NCBI GenBank assembly: GCA_963792025.1
Contig: CAWBUS010000008.1
Span: 310,001 to 374,000 of the forward strand
Length of the DNA: 64,000 nt
DNA from: Ginsengibacter sp963792025
Lineage (GTDB): Bacteria > Bacteroidota > Bacteroidia > Chitinophagales > Chitinophagaceae
Reading direction: 5' to 3'
Shown here: positions 17,040 through 25,516 of the stretch, in pieces
How the letters are laid out: every line of letters begins with the position of its first letter
Position numbering within the stretch: the first letter of the stretch is position 1
Notes under the pieces: generated by a model
What the model was told of the DNA's origin: nothing
The model's input: the letters and a program-made list of their open reading frames with translations, nothing else
The model's database searches: none
Made by a program: the position numbers and the translations under genes

Positions 17040-18300
17040 GTGATAGATGACCTCCTGTTAAATTCCTGCTTATTTGTTTTGAAGCTAAAAAACCACTCGT
17101 CCACGCATGTTGAAAATTAAAACCACCGGTTACTCCATCAACATCTAAAATTTCACCCGCAAAAAAAAGATTGTGGACAATTCTGCTTTCCATAGTATTG
17201 GCTTCTATTTCATTCAATTTAATGCCTCCGGCTGTAACAAATTCGTCTTTAAAAGTAGTTTTACCCTGCACCGTAAATTGTTGTGAACATAATTGTTTCA
17301 CCAAAGTATTTTGTTGCTTTGAAGGAAGATCGGCCCATCGCAACTCAGGTTTAACTTCGCAAATTTTCAAATGGTATTCCCATAGGCGCTGCGGAAGATT
17401 AAAGGGATTTCTATTCATCATTTTTTGGGAAGCCAATTCTAATCTTAATGATTTGAATTTTTCCAGGAGAGAATTTTCATTGTAACTACCTAACCAATTA
17501 ATAGAAATGGTGAAATGATATTGCAAAGAAGCAAGCAGGTTAGCCGCAAAAGCAGAAAGTTTTAAAATAGCCGGACCACTAAATCCCCAATGGGTAATTA
17601 GTAGCGGCCCGGTTTGGGATAACTTAGTTCCATTAATTTTGACCTGAACATTTTCAATGGAAATACCCATTAGTTCCGAAATCGGATCTTTCAAAATATT
17701 AAATGTAAACAAAGAAGGAACCGGCTTTTCAAAACTGTGGCCCAACTTAGTGATCCATTTATATTGATCTTCTTTTTGATAACCGCCACAGGCAATACAA
17801 ACAAAATCTGATGTTAAAACGAACCCATCTTTAAATGATAATTGAAATGAGCTTTTATCACTATCAGAAGATTTTTTTTCAATTCCAATAACATCACGAT
17901 TCATCAATATTTGAACATTGTATTTATTTGCCTCCTGTAAAAGGCAATTTATAATCGTTTCAGATGTATTGCTTTCGGGAAACATTCTTCCATCGACCTC
18001 GGTTTTTAATTTTACATTTCTACTTTGAAACCATTCAATTGTATCCGTTGTAAAAAAATGATGAAAGGATTGTTTCAAAAATTTCTCTCCACGAGGATAT
18101 TTTTTTATCATTTCCGCGATGCTGAAACAGGCATGTGTGACATTACATCTTCCGCCGCCACTCACTTTTACTTTGCTTAAAAGTTTATGTGTCTTCTCTA
18201 CAATCGTTACTTCAAGATCTTCATTTTGGGAGGCGGCATTTATAGCACAGAAAAAGCCCGCCGCGCCACCTCCTATTACAACCAGTTTTTTCTTCTGCAT
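17032..18300 (-). CDS. HI0933/YhiN-family flavoprotein (BaiN-like NAD(P)/FAD-dependent oxidoreductase)
   Basis: A 422-residue cytosolic flavoprotein of the HI0933 family. The N-terminal dinucleotide-binding motif GGGAAGFFCA follows the first beta-strand. 'KVKVSGGGRCNVTHA' is the family signature, and the C-terminal 'GGIKLNEIEANTMES' plus 'FFAGEILDVDGVTGGFNFQHAWTSG' binds FAD. Members are annotated as aminoacetone oxidase-like or bile-acid-related oxidoreductases; the substrate here is not inferable. It is encoded 97 bases downstream of map on the same strand, where Bacteroidota usually have infA and rpsM, so it may be cotranscribed with the end of the ribosomal protein operon. Confidence 0.88.
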   Translation of the reverse strand: MQKKKLVVIGGGAAGFFCAINAASQNEDLEVTIVEKTHKLLSKVKVSGGGRCNVTHACFSIAEMIKKYPRGEKFLKQSFHHFFTTDTIEWFQSRNVKLKTEVDGRMFPESNTSETIINCLLQEANKYNVQILMNRDVIGIEKKSSDSDKSSFQLSFKDGFVLTSDFVCIACGGYQKEDQYKWITKLGHSFEKPVPSLFTFNILKDPISELMGISIENVQVKINGTKLSQTGPLLITHWGFSGPAILKLSAFAANLLASLQYHFTISINWLGSYNENSLLEKFKSLRLELASQKMMNRNPFNLPQRLWEYHLKICEVKPELRWADLPSKQQNTLVKQLCSQQFTVQGKTTFKDEFVTAGGIKLNEIEANTMESRIVHNLFFAGEILDVDGVTGGFNFQHAWTSGFLASKQISRNLTGGHLSPT

Positions 18301-18397
18301 TATAATAAATTAAAACAAAGTAAATGGAATACCGTAGCTAACGCAAAAATGTTTTACCGCAATAAACAAAAGAGGAAATAAAAATTTACGTTCTTTC

Positions 18398-19198
18398 CTA
18401 ATAATCAGAACTTAAATTTGAGTTCGCCTTTTCGGCAATTTCAATTGATGCAAAAGACGAAAGAATATCTGCTTTATCTTTTCTTACACAAACTGTATGC
18501 TCATAATGTGCTGAAGGTTTACCATCTTTAGTACGAACCGTCCACCCGTCTTTATCGTTATAAACATATCGTTTGCCAAGATTTATCATGGGCTCAATCG
18601 CGATTACAAGACCTTCCTGCAATTTTGTTCCGCTGCCACGTTTACCATAGTTCGGGACCTGCGGATCTTCGTGAAGATCTCTACCCAGACCATGCCCCAC
18701 CAATTCACGTACCACTCCATACCCGCTTTTTCGTTCGGTATATTCCTGTACGGCAAATGAAATATCTCCGACACGATTGCCGGCGATCGCTTTTTCTATG
18801 CCTTTGTAAAGAGATTCTTTTGTAACACGCATGAGTTTTTTTGTTTCGTCCGCCACCTTTGCTAACGCCAATGTGTATGCGCTGTCTCCATGAAATCCAT
18901 TTTTAAATGTTCCTACATCTACGGACAAAATATCATCGTCTTTAAGTGGATTATTAGTGGGGAATCCGTGAACCACTGCATCATTGACTGACATGCAACA
19001 GGCATAAGGGAAACCGTGATAATTCTTAAATGACGGAATAGCTCCATGATCGCGGATAAATTCTTCTGCCAGGTTATTGAGATGAAGGGTACTAATCCCG
19101 GGCTTCACATGCTTTGCTATTTCAGCAATTGTATTATTCACAAGCAAACAACTTTCCCTTACCAGTTCAACTTCTTCATGTGTTTTATAGATAATCAT
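18398..19198 (-). CDS. map: Methionine aminopeptidase, type I
   Basis: A 266-residue metalloprotease that removes the N-terminal Met from nascent proteins. The metal ligands of the pita-bread fold are visible: 'DVGTFKNGFHGDSA' (two Asp), the His in 'VGHGLG', Glu in 'AIEPMI' and Glu in 'YEHTV'. His in 'NYHGFPYACCMSVNDAVVHGFP' is the substrate-contacting residue. ATG 19198 ('MIIYKTHEEVEL') is preferred over an upstream in-frame start at 19222, which would lie within a terminator-like hairpin. It is the last gene of the secY operon; a stem with a T-run directly precedes it and may reduce its transcription. Confidence 0.95.
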   Translation of the reverse strand: MIIYKTHEEVELVRESCLLVNNTIAEIAKHVKPGISTLHLNNLAEEFIRDHGAIPSFKNYHGFPYACCMSVNDAVVHGFPTNNPLKDDDILSVDVGTFKNGFHGDSAYTLALAKVADETKKLMRVTKESLYKGIEKAIAGNRVGDISFAVQEYTERKSGYGVVRELVGHGLGRDLHEDPQVPNYGKRGSGTKLQEGLVIAIEPMINLGKRYVYNDKDGWTVRTKDGKPSAHYEHTVCVRKDKADILSSFASIEIAEKANSNLSSDY

Positions 19199-19205
19199 AA
19201 TATTT

Positions 19206-19234
19206 AAAAAAAACCCTGACATTATAGGCCAGGG
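19206..19234 (-). terminator. Terminator-like hairpin between secY and map
   Basis: On the minus strand a CCCTG/CAGGG stem (5 bp, about 11-base loop) is followed by eight T, and the T-run ends 7 bases before the map ATG (19198). The stem is short, so it may act as a partial terminator or attenuator. Confidence 0.45.
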
Positions 19235-19260
19235 ATATAAATAAACTCGGTATAAAATTA

Positions 19261-20607
19261 TTAAACATTTCCGGTTACGCCGGGTGCAACAGACTGTCTT
19301 CCCTGGATGCGACCTGAACTCATCAACCCGTCGTATTGCCTCATCAATAGTTGCGTTTCAATTTGTTGAAGTGTGTCCAAAACAACAGCAACCATAATCA
19401 GTAATGACGTTCCTCCATAAAATGAAGCAAATCCCTGGGTAACCCCGAGCAGTTGAGCAATACCGGGTAAGATTCCCACAACTGCAAGTAAGATAGCACC
19501 CGGTAAAGTGATTCGATCCATGATAGCACCTATATAGTCTGTAGTTGGCTGGCCTGGTTTAACGCCAGGTATAAATCCATTACTACGTTTCAGATCATCG
19601 GAAACCTGTCGCGGATTGAAAATTAATGCTGTATATAGAAAAGTGAACCCTATAACCATAACAGAATATACTGCCATATAAACAATGTTTGTAGGCTGCG
19701 TAAAGTATTGAGCCCAACTTTTACCTGTAGTTTGAAAACCTAAGAAAATTGTTGGTAAAAACATAATTGCCTGTGCAAAGATGATAGGCATAACGCCTGC
19801 GGCATTTACCTTTAGAGGAAGGAATTGCCTTGCTCCGCCAAACTGCCTGTTGCCTACTATTTGTTTAGCATAATTCACAGGAACTTTTCTAACGCCCTGA
19901 ACCAGTACTATTAAGCCAAGAATTACAGCTATAAAAGCAGCAATTTCTACAAGAAATATCAATAGTCCACCACCACCACGAGTTTGCTTTGCAGTAAATT
20001 CCTGCATAAAGTTTTGTGGAAGCCTGGCCAAAATACCAACCATAATAATAATGGAGGTTCCATTACCCAAACCCTTATCCGTTATTTTTTCCCCTAACCA
20101 CATTACGAACAACGTACCTGTTGTAAGAAGGATTACCGTAGATACCCAGAAATATGACTGGAAGGCTGGTAGCATGGCTCCCTGGTTTGAGCTCTGTAAA
20201 AATCCTATATAAGCAGCTGCCTGGAACGCAGTAACAATAACGGTTAGATAACGTGTCCATTGATTAATCTTCTTCTGGCCACTCTCTCCTTCTTTCTGAA
20301 TTTTTGAAATTTGCGGGACAAGTATTGTCATCAATTGCATAAAAATAGAAGCAGAGATGTATGGCATAATTCCCAAAGCAAAAATAGAAGCCTTCGCAAA
20401 AGCTCCGCCCACAAATGCATTAAGCAGTCCTAACATACCGCTCTTGGAACTATTTTGCAGATTCGTCAACTGATTGGGATCGATACCGGGAAGAACAATG
20501 TACGAGCCGACCCTATAAATGAGTATCAACAATAAAGTAAAGAGAATTTTATTTCTCAATTCTTCTATTGTCCAGATGTTTTTTATTGTTTTGATGAATT
20601 TCTTCAC
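19261..20607 (-). CDS. secY: Protein translocase subunit SecY
   Basis: A 448-residue inner-membrane channel of the Sec translocon with the ten-helix pattern expected. It starts 'KKFIKTIKNIWTIEELRNKILFTLLLILIYRVGSYIVLPGID', has the plug region after 'GMLGLLNAFVGGA' and the conserved cytoplasmic loop 'FNPRQVSDDLKRSNGFIPGVKPGQPT'. Its C-terminus lacks the basic SecA-contact helix of proteobacterial SecY and ends with 'QSVAPGVTGNV'. The gene follows rplO by 56 bases, the conserved order of the spc operon. A hairpin with a T-run separates it from map. Confidence 0.95.
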   Translation of the reverse strand: MKKFIKTIKNIWTIEELRNKILFTLLLILIYRVGSYIVLPGIDPNQLTNLQNSSKSGMLGLLNAFVGGAFAKASIFALGIMPYISASIFMQLMTILVPQISKIQKEGESGQKKINQWTRYLTVIVTAFQAAAYIGFLQSSNQGAMLPAFQSYFWVSTVILLTTGTLFVMWLGEKITDKGLGNGTSIIIMVGILARLPQNFMQEFTAKQTRGGGGLLIFLVEIAAFIAVILGLIVLVQGVRKVPVNYAKQIVGNRQFGGARQFLPLKVNAAGVMPIIFAQAIMFLPTIFLGFQTTGKSWAQYFTQPTNIVYMAVYSVMVIGFTFLYTALIFNPRQVSDDLKRSNGFIPGVKPGQPTTDYIGAIMDRITLPGAILLAVVGILPGIAQLLGVTQGFASFYGGTSLLIMVAVVLDTLQQIETQLLMRQYDGLMSSGRIQGRQSVAPGVTGNV

Positions 20608-20663
20608 AGAATTATCAAGATTTAATTATTTGCGTTGCGTTTCAGAACGCAAATATCAATTAT

Positions 20664-21113
20664 TTATTTAACTATTTCGACAGTTCCGCCTGCAGATTCA
20701 ATTGCACCTTTCGCTTTTGCACTTATTGCATTTACTTTGAAAGGAATATTTGTCTTCAATACACCGTTGCCGAGGATCTTTACCCTATCGTTCTGGCTAA
20801 TCAAATTATTGATATACAAGTTTTCAAGATTAAATTCTTTCAGGCCATGTTTTGCAATCAACTGATCAATTTGACCAAGGTTGAATACTTTATATTCTAT
20901 CCTGTTGATGTTTTTAAATCCGCGTTTTGGAAGTCTGCGCTGAATAGGCATCTGGCCACCTTCGTGAGCCATTTTTATTTTATAACCGGCACGGCTTTGT
21001 CCGCCTTTATTCCCTTTAGTGGATGTGCCACCTTTACCGGAAGCTTCACCACGGCCTATTCTTTTTTCTTTGTGAGTAGCGCCTTTTGCAGGCTTTAAAT
21101 TACTTAGTTGCAT
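20664..21113 (-). CDS. rplO: 50S ribosomal protein L15
   Basis: A 149-residue uL15. The N-terminal 'LSNLKPAKGATHKEKRIGRGEASGKGGTS' with its Gly/Lys/Arg-rich extension inserts into 23S rRNA. The globular part ends with 'GGTVEIVK'. It lies between rpmD (92 bases upstream) and secY. The upstream spacer contains a GCTCCG/CGGAGC hairpin at 21135-21152. The length is normal for the family. Confidence 0.95.
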   Translation of the reverse strand: MQLSNLKPAKGATHKEKRIGRGEASGKGGTSTKGNKGGQSRAGYKIKMAHEGGQMPIQRRLPKRGFKNINRIEYKVFNLGQIDQLIAKHGLKEFNLENLYINNLISQNDRVKILGNGVLKTNIPFKVNAISAKAKGAIESAGGTVEIVK

Positions 21114-21205
21114 TGTACTTTTTTTGAACTTAACGCTCCGTGTACCCGGAGCTCGCTTGATGATTGTATAATTTTTTAAGAACTATTTGTAAAACAAAAA
21201 TATCA

Positions 21206-21388
21206 TTATGAGATTTCTTCAACAGTAATCAAGTGATTTACTTTTTTTACCATTCCTAAAATCTGTGGAGTAGCCTCAACTTCTTTCGATGCATTCATCT
21301 TGTTTAATCCAAGAGCTTTAAGTGTTAGCTTTTGCCGCTCTGAGCGATCAATTCCACTTTTAACTTGTTTTATTTTAATCTTTGCCAT
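21206..21388 (-). CDS. rpmD: 50S ribosomal protein L30
   Basis: A 60-residue uL30 with the conserved 'KIKQVKSGIDRSERQKLTLKALGL' and 'GMVKKVNHLI' segments. ATG 21388 fits the family's start; the frame is open further upstream (to 21433), but those residues are unconserved. It lies 66 bases after rpsE and before rplO in the usual spc order. Confidence 0.93.
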   Translation of the reverse strand: MAKIKIKQVKSGIDRSERQKLTLKALGLNKMNASKEVEATPQILGMVKKVNHLITVEEIS

Positions 21389-21454
21389 GTTTGTAAATTT
21401 ATCATGTAGATAGTAGCAAGACCTGCAAAACACATTACTTGCTAAATCTCATCT

Positions 21455-21970
21455 TTATCCATTGAATACTTTCTTTAAAGAAATATTTCTTGTTTTGGCA
21501 ACACTTATTGGTTCCCTTAAAGTTGCCAAAGCTTTCACCGTTGCTTTAACAACATTGTGAGGATTGGCTGAACCAAGTGATTTTGCAAGTACGTCCGTAA
21601 TACCGGCGCTTTCTAACACTGCACGCATACTGCCTCCGGCAATAACACCTGTTCCTTGGGCGGCTGGCTTAATCAAAACTTTCGCAGCGCCTTCTTTACT
21701 CCATTGTTCATGAGGAATAGTACCATGCATAATCGGAACTTTTATCAGGTTCTTTTTTGCATCATCAATTCCCTTGAGTATAGCTTCCTGAACTTCTTTT
21801 GCTTTACCTAACCCCTGGCCAACTACACCATTTTCATTTCCAACAACAACCAATGCCGAAAAGCTAAATGCTCTCCCGCCCTTTGTTGTCTTAACAACAC
21901 GGTTGATAGATACCACTTTTTCTTTTAACTCAAGATCTCCACCTTTTACTCTTTGCGTATTTGCTTTCAA
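21455..21970 (-). CDS. rpsE: 30S ribosomal protein S5
   Basis: A 171-residue uS5. It has the double-stranded RNA-binding-like N-domain 'ELKEKVVSINRVVKTTKGGRAFSFSALVVVG' and a C-domain with 'GTGVIAGGSMRAVLESAGITDVLAKSLGS', including the loop whose changes give spectinomycin or ram phenotypes in other bacteria. It lies 26 bases after rplR. Confidence 0.95.
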   Translation of the reverse strand: MKANTQRVKGGDLELKEKVVSINRVVKTTKGGRAFSFSALVVVGNENGVVGQGLGKAKEVQEAILKGIDDAKKNLIKVPIMHGTIPHEQWSKEGAAKVLIKPAAQGTGVIAGGSMRAVLESAGITDVLAKSLGSANPHNVVKATVKALATLREPISVAKTRNISLKKVFNG

Positions 21971-21996
21971 TATTGATAATTTTTACAGCTTTTAAA

Positions 21997-22350
21997 TTAA
22001 AATTTAAGGCCACCTTCTCTTGCTCCTTCTGCTACTGCTTTGATGCGACCGTGATAGATATAACCGCTCCGGTCGAATACGACATCTTTGATGCCAAGTT
22101 CTTCGGATTTCTTTGCAATAGCCGATCCAACCAATTTGCTCTTTTCAACTTTGTTTACTTTCTGAGCAACGATATCAGCTTGTTTTGAAGATGCAGAAGC
22201 GAGCGTAACACCATTCGCATCATCAATTAATTGAACATAAATGTCGCGGTTGCTCCTGTATACACTAAGCCTGGGCTTTTGAGCAATGCCACTTATTTTT
22301 TTGCGGATCCGATACCTGATCTTTTGCCGTGCGCTAACTTTTGAGTTCAT
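21997..22350 (-). CDS. rplR: 50S ribosomal protein L18
   Basis: A 117-residue uL18 that binds 5S rRNA. It has a basic N-terminus (SARQKIRYRIRKKISG), 'PRLSVYRSNRDIYVQLIDD' and the C-terminal 'VVFDRSGYIYHGRIKAVAEGAREGGLKF'. It lies 50 bases after rplF; that spacer holds a TCTCCG/CGGAGA hairpin at 22366-22384. Confidence 0.95.
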   Translation of the reverse strand: MNSKVSARQKIRYRIRKKISGIAQKPRLSVYRSNRDIYVQLIDDANGVTLASASSKQADIVAQKVNKVEKSKLVGSAIAKKSEELGIKDVVFDRSGYIYHGRIKAVAEGAREGGLKF

Positions 22351-22400
22351 TGTTATTCTATTTGCTCTCCGATACTGCCGGAGACTTGTTATTTACTTAC

Positions 22401-22955
22401 TTATTTACCTGCGGACTTACCAGCTTTCCTGCGTAATACCTCTCCTTCAAACTTCACACCCTTTCCTTTGTATGGTTCAGGTTTGCGTAGACTGCGAATT
22501 TTTGCTGCAACCTGCCCAAGCAATTGCTTATCGATACTTTCTAATGTGATAATAGGATTCTTTCCTTTCTCCTGTGCAGTACCTACTTTCAGTTCTTTAG
22601 GAATTTCGAAAACAATATTATGAGAATATCCCAACGAAAGGTCTAACAAATTTCCCTGATTAGATGCTTTATAACCAACACCCACCAGTTCCAGTTTTTT
22701 TACATAGCCGTTAGTTACACCTTGCACCATATTATTTACCAGTGAGCGATACAAGCCATGCAAGGCTTTATGCCTGATCTGATCGGTAGGACGAACAAAT
22801 TCTATTTTATCATCCTTAACCTCAACTTTAATGTCGCGGTCAATAGTTTGCTTTAATTCTCCCTTGGGTCCTTTTACTGTTATTACATTATCAGCACCCA
22901 CTGTTACGTTAACTCCTTTTGTAATTACAACAGGATTTTTTCCAATTCTTGACAT
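22401..22955 (-). CDS. rplF: 50S ribosomal protein L6
   Basis: A 184-residue uL6 made of two related domains. 'SRIGKNPVVITKGVNVTV' opens the first, and the C-terminal signature is 'KPEPYKGKGVKFEGEVLRRKAGK'. The gene sits 75 bases after rpsH and before rplR in the spc order. Confidence 0.95.
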   Translation of the reverse strand: MSRIGKNPVVITKGVNVTVGADNVITVKGPKGELKQTIDRDIKVEVKDDKIEFVRPTDQIRHKALHGLYRSLVNNMVQGVTNGYVKKLELVGVGYKASNQGNLLDLSLGYSHNIVFEIPKELKVGTAQEKGKNPIITLESIDKQLLGQVAAKIRSLRKPEPYKGKGVKFEGEVLRRKAGKSAGK

Positions 22956-23030
22956 AGCCGGTTTTTTATTTTGTTATTACTCTGGCAGTGTTCAGCCACG
23001 ACTAAGGCTTAATTATCTTACCAAAAAAAA

Positions 23031-23429
23031 TTAATAAATATTACACAATACTTCACCACCCACATTCTGAGACTTTGCTTCTTTGTCGGTCATTACACCT
23101 TTAGAAGTAGAAACGATGGCGATGCCTAATCCATTCTTTACTCTCTGAAATTCATTTGGCTTAGAATAAGTACGCAAACCCGGGCGACTAACTCTTTCCA
23201 GGCTTTGAATTGCAGGAAGCTTAGTTGAGGGGTCGTACTTTAAGGCTATCTTAATTAGACCTTGTTTTGAATCATCTTCAAATTTATATTTCAAAATATA
23301 TCCCTTATCGTATAAGATTTCGGTGATACGTTTTTTCAAATTACTTGCCGGAATTTCAACAAGCCTATGATTGGCCATTTGAGCGTTTCTTATTCTTGTT
23401 AAGTAATCTGCTATAGGATCAGTAACCAT
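23031..23429 (-). CDS. rpsH: 30S ribosomal protein S8
   Basis: A 132-residue uS8. It begins 'DPIADYLTRIRNAQMANH' and ends with the conserved 'GLGIAIVSTSKGVMTDKEAKSQNVGGEVLCNIY'. It binds helix 21 of 16S rRNA; in E. coli S8 also represses the spc operon, which has not been shown here. It lies 66 bases after rpsN. Confidence 0.95.
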   Translation of the reverse strand: MVTDPIADYLTRIRNAQMANHRLVEIPASNLKKRITEILYDKGYILKYKFEDDSKQGLIKIALKYDPSTKLPAIQSLERVSRPGLRTYSKPNEFQRVKNGLGIAIVSTSKGVMTDKEAKSQNVGGEVLCNIY

Positions 23430-23495
23430 TGTTTAGTTCTTTTTATTTTTTATTTACAATGCGATATCCATTGATACCATTCGAAAATTATTTTT

Positions 23496-23765
23496 TTACC
23501 AGCTTGCTTTTTTCACACCCGGAATTTTACCCTGCAAAGCCATGTCGCGGAATATATTTCTTGAAAGCCCGAAATGCCTTAAATAGCCACGTGGACGGCC
23601 GGTAAGCTGGCAACGATTTTTTAAACGAACCGGAGATGCGTTCTTCGGAAGCAGATCCAACCCACGATAATCACCTGCTTCTTTCAAAGCTTTTCTTTTT
23701 GCGGCATATTGCTCCACCATCTTCTCACGTTTTTTCTGCCTTGCTTTTACTGACTCTTTAGCCAT
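23496..23765 (-). CDS. rpsN: 30S ribosomal protein S14 (zinc-free form)
   Basis: An 89-residue uS14 of the long, zinc-independent type: only one Cys is kept in 'KNRCQLTGRPRGYLRHFGLSR', so the CxxC..CxxC zinc site of the short form is absent. It is located between rplE and rpsH, the usual place. Confidence 0.94.
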   Translation of the reverse strand: MAKESVKARQKKREKMVEQYAAKRKALKEAGDYRGLDLLPKNASPVRLKNRCQLTGRPRGYLRHFGLSRNIFRDMALQGKIPGVKKASW

Positions 23766-23806
23766 AGTTTTTTATTTTTATTTGTCACCCCGAGTTTATT
23801 GAGGGA

Positions 23807-24373
23807 TTATTTCTTTACATTTTTAAAGGGCATACCCAACTCTTTCAACAATTCAAATGCTTCTTCGTTAGTGTTTGCTGTTGTTACAAAAGTGATATCA
23901 AGGCCAGTAATTTTATTTACTTTATCGATATCAATTTCAGGGAAAATGATTTGCTCGGTAACTCCTAAAGTATAGTTTCCACGACCATCAAATGATTTAT
24001 CGCTGATACCTTTAAAATCTCTAACACGTGGAAGCGAAACTGATACTAACCTGTCAACAAATTCATACATGTTCACGCCGCGTAAAGTAACTTTTGCGCC
24101 AATGGGCATATTCTTACGAAGCTTAAAGTTGGATATGTCTTTTTTAGACATAGTTGCTACAGCTTTTTGACCGGTAATTGTTGTTAATTCCTCGATAGAA
24201 ACATCAACTAATTTTTTATCAGCAACAGCTCCATTAACGCCACGGTTAATGCAAACCTTCGTAAGCCTTGGCGCCTGCATTATAGATTTGTAGGCAAATT
24301 TTTTCATTAAAGCAGGTATAACTTCTTTCTTATACTTATCTGCCAGTCTCGGAGTATATTTTTCAGTGCTCAT
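23807..24373 (-). CDS. rplE: 50S ribosomal protein L5
   Basis: A 188-residue uL5 that binds 5S rRNA and contacts P-site tRNA. It shows 'PRLTKVCINRGVNGAVADKKLVD', 'TGQKAVATMSKKDISNFKLRKNMPIGAKVTLRG' and 'DFKGISDKSFDGRGNYTLGVTEQIIFPEI'. The start codon overlaps the rplX stop by one base (TAATG), implying translational coupling. Confidence 0.95.
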   Translation of the reverse strand: MSTEKYTPRLADKYKKEVIPALMKKFAYKSIMQAPRLTKVCINRGVNGAVADKKLVDVSIEELTTITGQKAVATMSKKDISNFKLRKNMPIGAKVTLRGVNMYEFVDRLVSVSLPRVRDFKGISDKSFDGRGNYTLGVTEQIIFPEIDIDKVNKITGLDITFVTTANTNEEAFELLKELGMPFKNVKK

Positions 24374-24714
24374 TATTTAATTACCTCCCCTGATTTTTTT
24401 GTTGTTCTTAATAACTTTCCTTCCTCATTTCTTGTTCTGCTGATTTTTGAATGCGACTTCGATTTAGCATCCCAAAGCATTACATTTGAAATGGCTATGG
24501 GAGCTTCCACTTTCATAATACCACCTTTAGTATTTTGGGCTGAAGGCTTTGTATGTTTAGTTACAAAATTTACGCCTTCTACCAATACGCGATTTTTCTC
24601 AGTTATTACCTGCAACACTTTGCGAGGCTTTGTAAGGTCCTTATCATCACCGGCAATTATTACCACTGAGTCGCCTTTTTTTATACTGAACTTCGGTTTA
24701 AATCTTGTCTTCAT
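24373..24714 (-). CDS. rplX: 50S ribosomal protein L24
   Basis: A 113-residue uL24 with a KOW motif ('KKGDSVVIIAGDDKDLTKPRKVLQVI') and the family's 'VEGVNFVTKHTKPSAQN' segment. ATG 24714 is preferred; an in-frame TTG at 24723 would add three residues. The 69-base gap upstream carries an internal promoter candidate and a C/G-rich hairpin. Confidence 0.94.
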   Translation of the reverse strand: MKTRFKPKFSIKKGDSVVIIAGDDKDLTKPRKVLQVITEKNRVLVEGVNFVTKHTKPSAQNTKGGIMKVEAPIAISNVMLWDAKSKSHSKISRTRNEEGKLLRTTKKSGEVIK

Positions 24715-24772
24715 TTTTGACAAATATTTTGTCTTTAGTTATTCTTATTAAATACCCCTTTTTTTGGGGGTG

Positions 24773-24803
24773 CAAAGATACAATTATAATACTTCAGGGG
24801 CAA
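24773..24803 (-). promoter_or_regulatory. Internal promoter between rplN and rplX
   Basis: On the minus strand TTG (24803-24801) is followed after 20 bases by TATCTTTG (24780-24773), a good -33/-7 pair for Bacteroidota. The predicted RNA would open with an ACCCC/GGGGT hairpin around an A-rich loop, some 58 bases before rplX. Confidence 0.5.
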
Positions 24804-25152
24804 GGGAAATTATCTTCATATACCCTTTGTCTCTAAGTTCGCGGGCAACCGGCCCAAAAATTCTTGTTCCTCTTGGTTCATCAGTTGCGTTCAAAAGCAC
24901 AACAGCATTATCGTCGAACCGTATATAAGATCCATCTTTACGACGAAGCTTGTTTTTTGTACGAACTATTACAGCTTTGCTTACTGTTCCTTTCTTAATA
25001 CCTCCCTGTGGCAGTGCATCTTTTACCGTCACCACTATTTTGTCGCCTACGTGAGCATAATCCTGGCCGGAATTTCCAAGAACACGAATACACAGAACTT
25101 CCTTTGCTCCACTGTTGTCTGCTACATTTAGCCTGCTTTCTTGCTGAATCAT
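24784..25152 (-). CDS. rplN: 50S ribosomal protein L14
   Basis: A 122-residue uL14 with 'MIQQESRLNVADNSGAKEVLCIRVLG', 'VVTVKDALPQGGIKKGTVSKAVIVRTK' and 'NAVVLLNATDEPRGTRIFGPVARELR'. It binds 23S rRNA at the subunit interface. A 95-base spacer rich in TAGC repeats separates it from rpsQ. Confidence 0.95.
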   Translation of the reverse strand: MIQQESRLNVADNSGAKEVLCIRVLGNSGQDYAHVGDKIVVTVKDALPQGGIKKGTVSKAVIVRTKNKLRRKDGSYIRFDDNAVVLLNATDEPRGTRIFGPVARELRDKGYMKIISLAPEVL

Positions 25153-25219
25153 TTTATTTTAGCTTTTAGCTTCTGGCTATTAGCCTTTAGCTGATTAACT
25201 TATGTTTAATATTGCTTTT

Positions 25220-25235
25220 GCTAATAGCTATTAGC
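25220..25235. repeat. Perfect 16-bp palindrome in a TAGC-rich spacer
   Basis: GCTAATAGCTATTAGC reads the same on both strands. It sits in the rpsQ-rplN gap (25153-25247), where GCTATTAGC recurs near 25167 and AGC/TAGC units recur throughout. It could fold in the operon mRNA; function is unknown. Confidence 0.6.
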
Positions 25236-25247
25236 TAACAGCATTTT

Positions 25248-25505
25248 TTATTTTACTTTTTCGATTACTTCGACTAACCTCCAGCGCTTCAATTTACTCA
25301 TTGGCCTCGTCTCCATAATTTTCACAATATCTCCAATGCTGCACTCATTCTTTTCATCATGAGCGTGAAAACCAGTAGTTTTCTTAATGAACTTACCATA
25401 TAAAGGATGTTTTACTTTCCTTTCAACTTTTACAGTTATGGTCTTGTCCATTTTGTTGCTGGAAACCACGCCTGTTCTTGTTTTTCTTAAATTTCTATCC
25501 AACAT
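25248..25505 (-). CDS. rpsQ: 30S ribosomal protein S17
   Basis: An 85-residue uS17 (OB fold, binds 16S rRNA). It shows 'RKTRTGVVSSNKMDKTITVKVERKVKHPLYGKFI' and 'CSIGDIVKIMETRPMSKLKRWRLVEVI', the full family pattern. It lies 11 bases after rpmC. Confidence 0.95.
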   Translation of the reverse strand: MLDRNLRKTRTGVVSSNKMDKTITVKVERKVKHPLYGKFIKKTTGFHAHDEKNECSIGDIVKIMETRPMSKLKRWRLVEVIEKVK

Positions 25506-25516
25506 TATTGTATTTT

